This document shows, piece after piece, positions 9,170 through 16,503 of a stretch of DNA of 64,000 bases. The stretch's first letter is position 1. Each line of letters begins with the position of its first letter. The stretch comes from Oscillospiraceae bacterium (GTDB lineage: Bacteria > Bacillota > Clostridia > Oscillospirales > Oscillospiraceae), in NCBI GenBank assembly GCA_902778115.1, contig CACYWG010000018.1:1-64000 (forward strand), read 5' to 3'. The position numbers and the translations under genes were made by a program. The notes under the pieces were generated by a model. It was not told the DNA's origin, ran no database searches, and worked only from the letters and a program-made list of their open reading frames with translations.

Positions 9170-9209
9170 AAAAGAACAGAGGATACCTTTCGGTATCCTC
9201 TGCTCTTTT
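9170..9209 (-). terminator. Original terminator of tRNA-Pro, now beside attL
   Basis: The stem AAAAGAACAGAGGATACC/GGTATCCTCTGCTCTTTT has 18-bp arms with one mismatch and a TTTC loop. It directly follows the displaced tRNA 3' end in the minus-strand direction. Before insertion it probably ended the tRNA-Pro transcript. Confidence 0.7.
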
Positions 9210-9256
9210 GGTCCGAGTGACTGGATTTGAACCAGCGGCCTCTTGAACCCCATTCA
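9208..9256. other. Prophage attachment site, left
   Basis: This 49-bp sequence is identical to 41512-41560. It covers tRNA-Pro from the anticodon loop to the encoded CCA and lacks the 5' half of the tRNA. The crossover must lie within these 49 bp. Confidence 0.9.
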
Positions 9257-9387
9257 CAGAGTCTGCCGAGCATGCAGAATGCCAATCATCGTTGAAACAG
9301 CTGAAAATCCGCTTAATCGCTGCATTTTTGCTCCGAAATCCCATTCCCTCCCACGGCGTAAAATGAATAATAAGGCACCATTTTCAA

Positions 9388-9433
9388 GGGGTATTTTAGT
9401 GGGATTTACGCTTTAGGGGTACTCTCCGGGGTA
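9388..9433. repeat. Candidate integrase arm-type repeats, left
   Basis: GGGGTA occurs at 9388, 9416 and 9428, two of them inside the 3' end of the integrase gene. Two more copies lie at 41420 and 41431 next to the right att site. Short direct repeats flanking the core of a tyrosine-recombinase att site are typical arm-binding sites; binding here is inferred. Confidence 0.4.
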
Positions 9434-10614
9434 CTCCCCTTTTTATTGTCTGCTGCTGTTTCTGAAGCAAAAGCAGACAATATGTCGCCGATCAGATCTT
9501 CCGGCGCATGGCCCATCAAATCCGTGTAGATCTTAATTGTGATTTGAGGATCCGAATGACCCGCCAGATACTGCACGCGCTTCAGCGGAACGCCGGCAAG
9601 GATCAGCCTTGTGATATAAGTGTGCCGAAGAATATGAGGCGTCACCTTAAAATCCATCGTTACAATGATCTTGTGATTTCGGATCTTATCTCCAAGTTTA
9701 TAGTCGTCCGAGACGCAGCGCACATCGACGGCGCGCCACATGGATCGGAAGGCCGAGTAGGTCAGAGCACCGCCTTCCTCATCATGGATAACATAGACGC
9801 TCCCCGACTCGACTTTTTCTTTGCCGAGCTTTTGCAGTTCGCCCTTCAGATGTTCGACCAGCTGCGGCGGGATCGGAATGGTGCGGAATGCATTCGGCGT
9901 CTTCAGTTCCTCCGTAACGACAGGCTTGAAATTATCCGGCCAATGGCAAGCGCGCCGGACTGTGACGTGGGGAGCCTTCCCTTCCAGCTCCACGCAGTCC
10001 CAGCGAAGGCCGAGGATCTCCTCCCGGCGCATTCCGGTGTAAAGCCCAATCTTGCAGAATGTCTCCACGGGAAGCCCAGCCACGGCCTGCAGCAGAGTGT
10101 CTTGCTGGCCTTCCGTGAGGGCCCTTTTCTCAGCGGGGTCACTCCCCTGCGGCTGCAGCTTTGCTGCCGGAGATTTCGGTATAAGGTTGGCGTCGACCGC
10201 TGCCGCGAAGATCTGCTTGATCGTCATAACCAACTTTTTCTGATAAGACTTGGATTTGCCTGCAGCTCCCACCATTACGTCCGCCAGGTCGTCGGTCGTG
10301 ATCTCGTTCATTTTCTTCTGGCCGATCACCGGACAGATCACAGAGTTGATATTTCTGGCGTGGACCGCCTTCATTTGGTCGCTCATGTGAGGAGCCTGCC
10401 GGCCATACCAGGCGGCAGCGTATTCGAAGAAATACACAGCCTCCCCTTTTTCTTCCCTCTCGGCTTTTTCCGCGGCAAGCTGCCGTTGCAGAGCCTCTAC
10501 CTTTTCATCGCGCTCTGCAAGCGTTTTACCGTAGACGTCTCGATAACCGCCATCGGGAAGCGGGACCCGTTTGCGATAATAATTGCCGTATTTACGTTCT
10601 GATTTCTTCGGCAT
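9406..10614 (-). CDS. int: Phage site-specific tyrosine integrase
   Basis: This 402-aa tyrosine recombinase should integrate and excise the prophage at tRNA-Pro. The N-terminal part has an AP2-like arm-binding segment and a SAM-like core-binding domain (about 60-150). The catalytic residues are visible: R196 in TGMRREEILGLRW, H327 and R330 in HILRHTYITR, H353 in AGHSD and the nucleophile Y363 in KIYTDL. It lies next to attL and reads towards it, the usual position. GGAGGA precedes ATG 10614. Confidence 0.95.
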   Translation of the reverse strand: MPKKSERKYGNYYRKRVPLPDGGYRDVYGKTLAERDEKVEALQRQLAAEKAEREEKGEAVYFFEYAAAWYGRQAPHMSDQMKAVHARNINSVICPVIGQKKMNEITTDDLADVMVGAAGKSKSYQKKLVMTIKQIFAAAVDANLIPKSPAAKLQPQGSDPAEKRALTEGQQDTLLQAVAGLPVETFCKIGLYTGMRREEILGLRWDCVELEGKAPHVTVRRACHWPDNFKPVVTEELKTPNAFRTIPIPPQLVEHLKGELQKLGKEKVESGSVYVIHDEEGGALTYSAFRSMWRAVDVRCVSDDYKLGDKIRNHKIIVTMDFKVTPHILRHTYITRLILAGVPLKRVQYLAGHSDPQITIKIYTDLMGHAPEDLIGDILSAFASETAADNKKGSTPESTPKA

Positions 10615-10670
10615 GCTGATCCTCCGCGCCCATTTCGCGATTGCTAAGGTTGGTATGTATGCTTACATAC

Positions 10671-11160
10671 TTACTTTTTCCCCGGCTTGAACTGATATCC
10701 GCAGTTGAGGCAGGTGACGAGGACCTTCTGACGGCCGAGGTTGCCGGCCAACAACGGCTGCGCCGATCAGACCCTTGCCGATGCCATAGCCCTTTTTGTT
10801 GGCCGTGAGCGAGGTGCTGCCGCACTTCGGGCAGTAGGCCTCCCCTGCCGCCTCGGCTGCTGCGATGCGCTCCCGGTTCTTGTCTTTTTTGCTTTGATAC
10901 ACCGGCGCCGGTGCTGTAACTTCCCGGGGCTTGATCCTTGGAGCACTCACGGGCTGAGTAGTTGGCTCCGTGGTCGCTTGCACTCTCGTGCCCTTGTCCG
11001 GTGCTTTCAGTTTCCCGGCAAAGTAGTAAAACAGAACACCGCATACAACCAGAAATATGCCTTCAGTCAAAGCGTCGCTCACAGCAAGCAGCAAAATCAG
11101 CCCGACCAACGCAACTAAAACGGCTATAATTCTCGAGATTATTCTAAGCGCTTTATACAT
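10671..11160 (-). pseudogene. Membrane protein with C-terminal zinc ribbon, broken by a small deletion
   Basis: Two N-terminal hydrophobic segments (residues about 7-50) are followed by a linker and one half of a zinc ribbon, YCPKCGSTSLTANKKGYGIGKGLIGAAVVG. The reading frame then shifts. In the next frame the sequence continues NLGRQKV LVTCLNCGYQFKPGKK and stops at 10671, which is the expected second CxxC half. The family normally has a short Gly-rich loop between these parts, so an out-of-frame deletion near 10745-10752 is likely. The current frame runs to 10663 with an unrelated tail. It starts 3 bp after the TerB/BRCT gene, in one operon. Confidence 0.7.
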
Positions 11161-11163
11161 AGC

Positions 11164-12075
11164 TTACCCCTTTACATCGTCAATCGCGTCCCAAAAGTCG
11201 TTTTCATTTACAATGCAGACCTTTGCTCCGCCCTTGCGCAATGTGATTGCTTTTTCAATCTTCCGGCCATAGCAGGCAAACGCCCAGCATGGATTCCCTT
11301 CGTTCCCAACGACGAGATAATCGGTATTCCCCGAGACAGCCGAGCGGAATATCCCGCCCATGGACTCGATAATTTCCACAATTTCCTGCCTTGTCGCCCG
11401 GTTCGACTCACCTGTAAAAACGAATGTGCTTCCCTCAAATTCGATATTTGGGCAAAGCGCGCAGATCCCTTTGACGGTATATTTCTCCTGCAGCGCCTTA
11501 TAATCGGCCTCGACCAGATTGTATGAGTCTTTGAATTCGACCACAGTCCCGAAGAACGCCTTTAGCGTATCTCGTTCTTCCTGCGTAATAACTCTATCCG
11601 CAAGAATCGTGTAGACAAGCGCGCAGATCTCATCGAAGGGGTATGTACCGGACAGAAATTCGTTATCATCTATCCATTTTCTCAAAGCGTGGATCTCTGC
11701 ATCAGAGAGCTCACCGTCCGCCAGGATCCCATGCACAAGCCCATGAAGGTACTGAATGGAGAACGCCGTATCATCATAAAAATCGTATATTCCCGTTACT
11801 CGGCTGCATAGCCAAAGGATATCTTCCTTTTCCTCCGGATCAATAACACCGTCTGCCAGCGCGGACTCGACAACCGGGTACAGCTCATTAAAGGGGCTGA
11901 GATGCCGCAGGTTGGCATGCAAGCTGCACCAATGCGTCAGCTCCATGGCCTCGTCGCCGGACACCGTTCCATCAGACGAGATGCCGGCCACCAAGCCCTT
12001 TAGCATATTGATTGCTTTGTGGCATTCAGCCACGGAAGTGAATCTCCTGTATTCCTCGATCTCCTGCGTTTTCAT
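11164..12075 (-). CDS. TerB-like repeat protein with C-terminal BRCT domain
   Basis: This cytoplasmic protein has 303 aa from ATG 12075, which has a GGGGGAGGAG site. Residues about 20-180 hold TerB-like helical repeats, each with an acidic turn of the type (S/A)DG followed by acidic residues (near 35, 75, 120 and 160). Residues about 211-300 form a BRCT domain (FEGSTFVFTGESNRATRQEI, ESMGGIFRSAVSGNTDYLVVG, GRKIEKA). BRCT domains bind phosphopeptides or DNA ends; TerB repeats occur in stress and phage-resistance contexts. It lies between integrase and repressor, where lysogenic-conversion genes are usual. The specific function is unknown. Confidence 0.8.
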   Translation of the reverse strand: MKTQEIEEYRRFTSVAECHKAINMLKGLVAGISSDGTVSGDEAMELTHWCSLHANLRHLSPFNELYPVVESALADGVIDPEEKEDILWLCSRVTGIYDFYDDTAFSIQYLHGLVHGILADGELSDAEIHALRKWIDDNEFLSGTYPFDEICALVYTILADRVITQEERDTLKAFFGTVVEFKDSYNLVEADYKALQEKYTVKGICALCPNIEFEGSTFVFTGESNRATRQEIVEIIESMGGIFRSAVSGNTDYLVVGNEGNPCWAFACYGRKIEKAITLRKGGAKVCIVNENDFWDAIDDVKG

Positions 12076-12088
12076 GGACTCCTCCCCC

Positions 12089-12105
12089 GTGCCCGAATCG
12101 GGCAC
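12089..12105. promoter_or_regulatory. Dispersed 17-bp palindrome, copy 1
   Basis: GTGCCCGAATCGGGCAC lies 13 bp upstream of the TerB/BRCT start codon, between divergent transcription units. It has 8-bp perfect arms around a single central base and is one of six copies in the prophage. Confidence 0.6.
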
Positions 12106-12170
12106 AATACCAGAATTTACTTGCAGATAATTCGACAGCATCCCTCTACAATGGCGGCGGAGGGATGTTT

Positions 12171-12716
12171 ATGCCAAGTACAAATTACAGACAGTACAAA
12201 AAAGCAAGAAACGCCGCATGGCGAACGCTGATCGCCTGCGGCGTGGACACGCTGCCGGTTGATCTGCGCAAAATATGCGGGCAGCTGGGGGATCAGGCGC
12301 AGGCGTCGGATGGCTTCACGGTCGTTTACGAGGGCGTGCCCCGGATCTTTTACAACGACGCCGCGCCGATCGGCCGGCAGCGCTTTACGATCGCGCACGA
12401 GATCGGCCACGTCGTCCTCGGCCACTTCGACGCCGGCCACTTTGCGATCTGGCGCCGCAGGGCACCGGATCCGGACGCCGACGAAACCCAGGCCAACCAA
12501 TTCGCTGCGCGGCTGCTGGCGCCGGCCTGCGTGCTCCACGCTCTGGACACCAAAACGCCGGAAGAAATCGCGCAGCTGTGCGGGCTGTCGATCACCGCGG
12601 CGGGCTACCGCGCCGGGCGTCTCGCCCAGCTCCGAGACAGAAATAAATTCCTGATTCATCCCCTGGAGCGACGAGTGCTCCGGCAGTTTGCGCCCTTTAT
12701 TCAGTCTCGCTCTTGA
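12171..12716 (+). CDS. ImmA/IrrE-family metallopeptidase
   Basis: This is a zinc peptidase of the ImmA/IrrE (DUF955) family, 181 aa. The HExxH motif is HEIGH in RFTIAHEIGHVVLGHF, and the third ligand is in DETQANQFAARLLAP. In ICEBs1 and phi105-like elements ImmA cleaves the XRE repressor to trigger excision. ATG 12171 is preferred over 12165 because GGAGG at 12159 then has 7-bp spacing. Its 3' end overlaps the convergent repressor gene by 20 bp. This is unusual, because immA normally lies in the repressor operon. Confidence 0.88.
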   Translation: MPSTNYRQYKKARNAAWRTLIACGVDTLPVDLRKICGQLGDQAQASDGFTVVYEGVPRIFYNDAAPIGRQRFTIAHEIGHVVLGHFDAGHFAIWRRRAPDPDADETQANQFAARLLAPACVLHALDTKTPEEIAQLCGLSITAAGYRAGRLAQLRDRNKFLIHPLERRVLRQFAPFIQSRS

Positions 12717-13119
12717 CCTGACTCAATGCCTCGCGGATCTCGCCTCGATCGGGCGTGCCACTTAGCTTTTCAATACGATTGCCCCGGGCGGCCAGCTGGA
12801 TCATTTCCGGCTGGCCGTCTTTTTTATACGGCTCCAGCGTCAGATCCACAACCGCACGCGCTCGGTCGTCCGCCGCATGATAGGCAGCCAGCAAGGCAGC
12901 GTCCTCGTCGGACACAACAGGTGCCGGCGTTGCGCTGCGGCAAAGGAGATAGTCCGATGTGACGTCAAAAATACCGCACAGGGCGTTGATGGTTTTCGGG
13001 TCGAGGTCTCTTTGCTCAAGTTCGTACTTTGATACCGTTGCGCTCGTGCACCCGAGGGCTGCACCAAGCTTCGCCTGAGAAAGACCGCGGGCGTTTCTGA
13101 GTTCTCTAATGCGGTTCAC
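12697..13119 (-). CDS. Phage CI-like XRE repressor
   Basis: This 140-aa protein has an N-terminal XRE helix-turn-helix (LSQAKLGAALGCTSATVSKYE, about 13-33) and a C-terminal part ending in VDLTLEPYKKDG, typical of ImmR/Xre repressors cleaved by ImmA. It reads leftwards from the early operator region and is divergent from the cro-like gene. It should bind O1-O3 (13183-13264) and possibly the dispersed palindromes. It overlaps ImmA tail to tail. Confidence 0.85.
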   Translation of the reverse strand: MNRIRELRNARGLSQAKLGAALGCTSATVSKYELEQRDLDPKTINALCGIFDVTSDYLLCRSATPAPVVSDEDAALLAAYHAADDRARAVVDLTLEPYKKDGQPEMIQLAARGNRIEKLSGTPDRGEIREALSQVKSETE

Positions 13120-13145
13120 ATCTCCACCCCCTTTTATTAGATAAA

Positions 13146-13264
13146 ATTATACAACAAGGACGATTTGTTTTTAAGCAATATATCCAAATCGGACTAAAAT
13201 TATTCTTTTCCTCTTGACATTAATCCTTTATGGATTTATTTTATATTCGCTAATCCATTTTGGA
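13146..13264. promoter_or_regulatory. Lysogeny switch: operators O1-O3 and divergent promoters
   Basis: Three sites fit TCC-N5-GGA: O1 TCCAAATCGGA at 13183-13193, O2 TCCTTTATGGA at 13224-13234 and O3 TCCATTTTGGA at 13254-13264. Start-to-start spacings are 41 and 30 bp, close to whole helical turns. The leftward repressor promoter has a -10 TATAAT at 13146-13151 on the minus strand. O1 extends to a 13/17 match with the dispersed palindrome (13180-13196). Confidence 0.65.
13214..13242 (+). promoter_or_regulatory. Early rightward phage promoter
   Basis: The -35 TTGACA (13214-13219) and -10 TATTTT (13237-13242) are 17 bp apart. Operator O2 fills the spacer, so bound repressor would exclude RNA polymerase. 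Confidence 0.7.
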
Positions 13265-13309
13265 TCAGTTTTCAACATTCCAACTATCTTTTGCACAAAG
13301 GAGACAACC

Positions 13310-13543
13310 ATGAAGACAGCAGAAAAACTTGTGGGGCTCCGTCCCCGCAGGGTGGCACTCGGGCTGACTCAGCAGCAGCTTGCAGATCGGCTCGGTATCA
13401 CCCAGCCTCGGCTTTGTCTTTGGGAGACGGGTCAGAGCTGGCCACCGGCTGCTCTGCTTCCAAGGCTGTCAGAGGCGCTGCACTGCAGCATCGACGAGCT
13501 GTTTGTGCCCGAATCGGGCACCGGGGAGGTGAGCAGCGCGTGA
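13310..13543 (+). CDS. Cro-like small XRE regulator
   Basis: This 77-aa protein is almost entirely an XRE helix-turn-helix (LGLTQQQLADRLGITQPRLCLWE). It is the first gene of the rightward early transcript, with AAGGAG nine bases before ATG 13310. Position and size suggest a Cro-type switch protein opposing the 12697-13119 repressor. Its C-terminus VPESGTGEV is encoded by the 17-bp palindrome copy at 13505-13521. Confidence 0.8.
   Translation: MKTAEKLVGLRPRRVALGLTQQQLADRLGITQPRLCLWETGQSWPPAALLPRLSEALHCSIDELFVPESGTGEVSSA
13505..13521. promoter_or_regulatory. Dispersed 17-bp palindrome, copy 2
   Basis: GTGCCCGAATCGGGCAC here is identical to the copy at 12089 and lies within the last codons of the cro-like gene. 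Confidence 0.6.
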
Positions 13544-13602
13544 GCGATCCCGTTTTGACCTGCCCTACAGAGTCAGTCTACCCCACGAAGGGAGAGAAAT
13601 CC

Positions 13603-14052
13603 ATGCAGTCCAACTACCGGAATATTTGCAAAATTGCGAGGGCGGCTACCAGTCAGTCGCAGGAGCGCTTTGCCGAGATGATCGGTGTCAGCTATGACGC
13701 TGTGCGGCAGTACGAGGCCGGAATCATCAGGCCATCAGACGAGGTCGTCACCAGTATGATCGAGGTCTCCGGGATGCGCGTGCTGGGCTACTGGCACCTG
13801 CTCAACAAGTCCCGCGTCGCCTCCGAGCTGCTGCCGGAAGTGGAGCGGCTTTCGCTGCCCCAGGCGGTGATTCAACTGATCCTCCGCGTACAGGAGTTTG
13901 ACCGCCGCCACCGCAGCCAGGACTTAATGCAGATCGCCCAGGACGGCCGTATCGATCCCCGCGAGCGTGAGATCTACGATCAGATCGTGGACGAGCTCGA
14001 GGTCATCGTGCAGGCCGCCATGCAGCTGAAGTTTGCGAAGCCGGACGAATAG
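13603..14052 (+). CDS. XRE-family DNA-binding protein
   Basis: This 149-aa protein has an N-terminal helix-turn-helix (TSQSQERFAEMIGVSYDAVRQYEAG) and a helical C-terminal region of unknown role. ATG 13603 has a GGGAGAG site. An in-frame GTG at 13540 overlapping the previous stop (GTGA) would add 21 residues and cannot be excluded. It is part of the early rightward operon and is possibly a second switch or antirepressor-type regulator. Confidence 0.75.
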   Translation: MQSNYRNICKIARAATSQSQERFAEMIGVSYDAVRQYEAGIIRPSDEVVTSMIEVSGMRVLGYWHLLNKSRVASELLPEVERLSLPQAVIQLILRVQEFDRRHRSQDLMQIAQDGRIDPREREIYDQIVDELEVIVQAAMQLKFAKPDE

Positions 14053-14061
14053 GAGGAGCTT

Positions 14062-14313
14062 ATGGAACTGATCAAAAAGAAAGAGGCGGCTGAGCTCCTT
14101 GCCATCAGCGAGAGTACCCTCGAAAAGCTGATTGCCAGTAAGAAGCTGCCGTCCTATAAGGTGACACCCAAGGCCGTGCGCATCGACCGCGCGGACGTGG
14201 AGGCATATCTTGCGGCGCGGAAAACGAGCGTCGAGCCCGTTCTCCCTCCGCGTAGGAGCAAGACGCCGGCCGTGCGCCCCTGCACCTATGTCCCCGGCAT
14301 GAAGGTGGTGTAA
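14062..14313 (+). CDS. Excisionase-family helix-turn-helix protein
   Basis: This 83-aa protein has the MerR/Xis-like winged helix pattern of the HTH_17 family (KKEAAELLAISESTLEKLIASKKLPSYKV, then IDRADVEAYLAAR). Such proteins act as excisionases or as small early regulators. It is downstream of the cro-like gene with an AGGAGG-type site. Whether it directs excision is not shown by sequence. Confidence 0.75.
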   Translation: MELIKKKEAAELLAISESTLEKLIASKKLPSYKVTPKAVRIDRADVEAYLAARKTSVEPVLPPRRSKTPAVRPCTYVPGMKVV

Positions 14314-14315
14314 CG

Positions 14316-14942
14316 ATGGGCAGCAAGAACAGCGTGATGATCCTGGCTGACAGAATCGCGCGGAAGATCATCGCCGAGCAGACCCGGGCGCGCATCGCCA
14401 TCTCCTTCGACGGGGCGATCATTGCGGCCAACAAGGCGCTGCACATGGGTCCCGGCCGCGCTGCAGCCTTCTCGGAAGCGTACCACGAGGCCATGGACTG
14501 GCTGGCGGAAATGTTTATCTCTGACTGCGACGAAAACAGGGACAAGCAGCTCGAATACGCCAAGGCCAAGCGCGACGAGCTGATCCTCAAGATCGTCGGC
14601 CCGGAGAACTTCGCGCCCTTTGACAAGGTGTACGGTGAAGCCTGCATGGACGAGCTCAAGCGGCTGCGCTCGATGCAGAACATGCCGGATCTGCCGCTCA
14701 AGCTCGGCGACAGGGTCTATTTTCTGATCTACGAGCTTGAAGAGTACGGCGGCCTGCAGGTCAGCGAGCCGATGAAGGTCAACGGCGTCGGGTACCACGG
14801 CTTTTGCTGCAGCAGTCTGGCCGACGACCCCGACGACATGACGGACATCTATGAGTGGAGCTGCCTGGGCCGCGACGCCTTCCGCACCCGTGCGGAGGCC
14901 GAGGCCGCAGTGGCGAAGATGAAGGAGGCGGGTAAAGCATGA
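14316..14942 (+). CDS. Phage early protein of unknown function
   Basis: This 208-aa protein has an N-terminal helical region (about 1-120) and a C-terminal beta-rich part (LKLGDRVYFLIYELEEYGGLQ) seen in many phage early proteins. The last helix, RTRAEAEAAVAKMKEAG, is a common ending of phage proteins of this type. It overlaps the next gene by four bases. No function is recognised. Confidence 0.7.
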   Translation: MGSKNSVMILADRIARKIIAEQTRARIAISFDGAIIAANKALHMGPGRAAAFSEAYHEAMDWLAEMFISDCDENRDKQLEYAKAKRDELILKIVGPENFAPFDKVYGEACMDELKRLRSMQNMPDLPLKLGDRVYFLIYELEEYGGLQVSEPMKVNGVGYHGFCCSSLADDPDDMTDIYEWSCLGRDAFRTRAEAEAAVAKMKEAGKA

Positions 14943-15322
14943 GCGTGTTCGATAACGCAGAGATTCGGCAGCGGCTGGCCGTTGCTTTTCCCCTCCTCTT
15001 CGTCAGCCGACAGAATGAGCTTATCATCAACCCAAAGAGGAATACCTATTTCCGGCTTGACGGTGTAGAGAGCGAACGTGATCTGAAGGCGAAAATACTC
15101 GAATGGCTCTCCCGCGAGGCCGCCAAGAGCATCTACAGATGGTCGCAGCTTTATCACCTGAACGGGATCAACAGCTTCCTCGGCACGGACTTTTCGCAGG
15201 AAGAAATGTATGAGATTTATACATACCTCGGGAATGGTGTCGACCACGCGAAAACTCTTCGCTTCATTGACAGCGGGTACGACCTTTCTATTCTTCCCGG
15301 AGGAGATACCGGCGATGGATGA
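14939..15322 (+). CDS. Phage hypothetical protein
   Basis: This 127-aa soluble protein overlaps both neighbours, which supports its being real. It contains no motif that I recognise; it is rich in aromatic and charged residues (SIYRWSQLYHLNGINSFLG). It is part of the early operon. Confidence 0.65.
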   Translation: MSVFDNAEIRQRLAVAFPLLFVSRQNELIINPKRNTYFRLDGVESERDLKAKILEWLSREAAKSIYRWSQLYHLNGINSFLGTDFSQEEMYEIYTYLGNGVDHAKTLRFIDSGYDLSILPGGDTGDG

Positions 15323-15866
15323 TACCGAGATCCTCCCCTGCTCTGTGCAGAGCTGCCCCAGATGGACGGCAGCCGGCTGTCCGTTTGCCTATAACTGCGA
15401 AGACTTTGACAGGAGGAACCAGAACATGAATGATTGCATTAAACGCAATGATGTGTTATCCGCCATTAAGGCAGAACAAGCATTATGTGGCACACTTGAC
15501 TACAAAGCAGGCATATTGAGAGCGATGGAAGTCGTTGAAAAATTCCCCTCCGCCGATCTCTTAATAGCAAGCGCAAGAAGCGACTACCGTCCCCTTGTCC
15601 CCGCGTACGCCGCTATTGAGAAGGTTTTAGCGGAGAGGATCCGCCAAATAGAACTCTGGGGCGAGCGCAGTGACAATCACCCGTTTGAATGGATGAGCAT
15701 TCTCGGCGAGGAATTCGGCGAGCTGTGTGAGGCCGTCAATGAGACCTTTTTCAAAAATGGCGCCCACCCGGAATGTGGAGGCAACGAAAAGATCATCAGG
15801 GAAGCTACCCATGTGGCCGCCGTTGCAGTCGCAATAGTTGAAAGCGCAATGCGAAGCGAAAAATGA
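15315..15866 (+). CDS. MazG-like nucleotide pyrophosphohydrolase-domain protein
   Basis: The C-terminal half of this 183-aa protein looks like a MazG-like all-alpha NTP pyrophosphatase, with ILGEEFGELCEA supplying the acidic ExxE ligands and EATHVAAVAVAIVE the second helix. It is preceded by the RIRQIELWGERSDNH segment common to phage versions. The N-terminal part carries a Cys-rich stretch (CSVQSCPRWTAAGCPFAYNCED). ATG 15315 overlaps the previous stop; ATG 15426 with AGGAGGAA is a plausible internal start. A role in dNTP pool control is inferred from the family. Confidence 0.7.
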   Translation: MDDTEILPCSVQSCPRWTAAGCPFAYNCEDFDRRNQNMNDCIKRNDVLSAIKAEQALCGTLDYKAGILRAMEVVEKFPSADLLIASARSDYRPLVPAYAAIEKVLAERIRQIELWGERSDNHPFEWMSILGEEFGELCEAVNETFFKNGAHPECGGNEKIIREATHVAAVAVAIVESAMRSEK

Positions 15867-15879
15867 TAAGGTGGGCTGA

Positions 15880-15966
15880 ATGAACAGAATGAACAGTGTG
15901 TTTGTGGTATCCGTCTTTGTCGTATTATGGTTGGCTTTTATCACACATTGTCTTGGCATTTGGTAA
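15880..15966 (+). CDS. 28-residue membrane microprotein
   Basis: The reading MNRMNSVFVVSVFVVLWLAF and onward to a TAA stop is a single hydrophobic helix with a short polar start. AAGGTGGG lies at a good distance upstream and the next gene's AAGGAG overlaps its stop. It is too short for certainty, but position and composition favour translation. Confidence 0.5.
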   Translation: MNRMNSVFVVSVFVVLWLAFITHCLGIW

Positions 15967-15982
15967 AGGAGTGAACTGGTGT

Positions 15983-16183
15983 ATGTGGCCATCAGAATAC
16001 ACGGCATACATAAATTCTCTTAGAGAAGTATACGAACGCCCTATAGCGATCCCCAATCTGAAAACTGGAGAAGGCCACGGCCACTACAGAGGAAATCGGG
16101 AAAAGCCGAAAAATGGGTACCGTCAGCACAAGCGGGCCAAACGGAAGTTGGTAAAAGCCAGCAGAAGGAGAAGCCGGAAATGA
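15983..16183 (+). CDS. Small basic phage protein
   Basis: This 66-aa protein begins MWPSEYTAYINSLREVYERP and has a very basic C-terminus (KRAKRKLVKASRRRSRK) that may contact nucleic acid. The start is set by AAGGAG at 15965-15970 with a rather long spacing; the open frame to 15896 is not supported by a site. It ends in an ATGA overlap with the next gene. Confidence 0.55.
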   Translation: MWPSEYTAYINSLREVYERPIAIPNLKTGEGHGHYRGNREKPKNGYRQHKRAKRKLVKASRRRSRK

Positions 16184-16503
16184 GCATATATATCAGCGGC
16201 ATGGTGATGATGCCGTCCGAGGATGATTACGTTGCTGTTGTCGTCTACGGAGATGGGACTATAAGAAGCATTTTCGGAAACGTGATAGAGGGTGCGACCG
16301 CCGTCCCCGTCCAGCCGCATGGCAGGGCGATCGATGCGGACCGCTTAGAAAGAGTCGTTTTCGCGAAGGAACGCAAATGGCTTAGTCCTCAGGCCATTGA
16401 CTCTTTTATCAGGGATATCAAACACGCTCCCACCATCATCCCGGCAGACCATTTTTGGGATGACCCGAAAATGCAAGAGGAGGTGAATACCGATGTCAAA
16501 TAA
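16180..16503 (+). CDS. Phage hypothetical protein
   Basis: This 107-aa protein contains the phrase GRAIDADRLERVVFAKERKWLSPQAIDSF, a pattern frequent in small Firmicute phage early proteins (a GRLIDADAL-type motif followed by PTI). Function is unknown. It starts inside the previous stop codon. Confidence 0.6.
   Translation: MSIYISGMVMMPSEDDYVAVVVYGDGTIRSIFGNVIEGATAVPVQPHGRAIDADRLERVVFAKERKWLSPQAIDSFIRDIKHAPTIIPADHFWDDPKMQEEVNTDVK

Noticed and set aside
9047..9344. Overlapping short minus-strand open frames across the att region
   Set aside because: They translate tRNA fragments and terminator hairpins, have no ribosome-binding sites, and are typical false open frames around tRNA genes.
12901..12920. 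Additional palindrome copy in the repressor gene (GTCCTCGTCGGACAC)
   Set aside because: It lacks the outer symmetry and the AWT centre of the other six copies, so it is more likely chance coding sequence.
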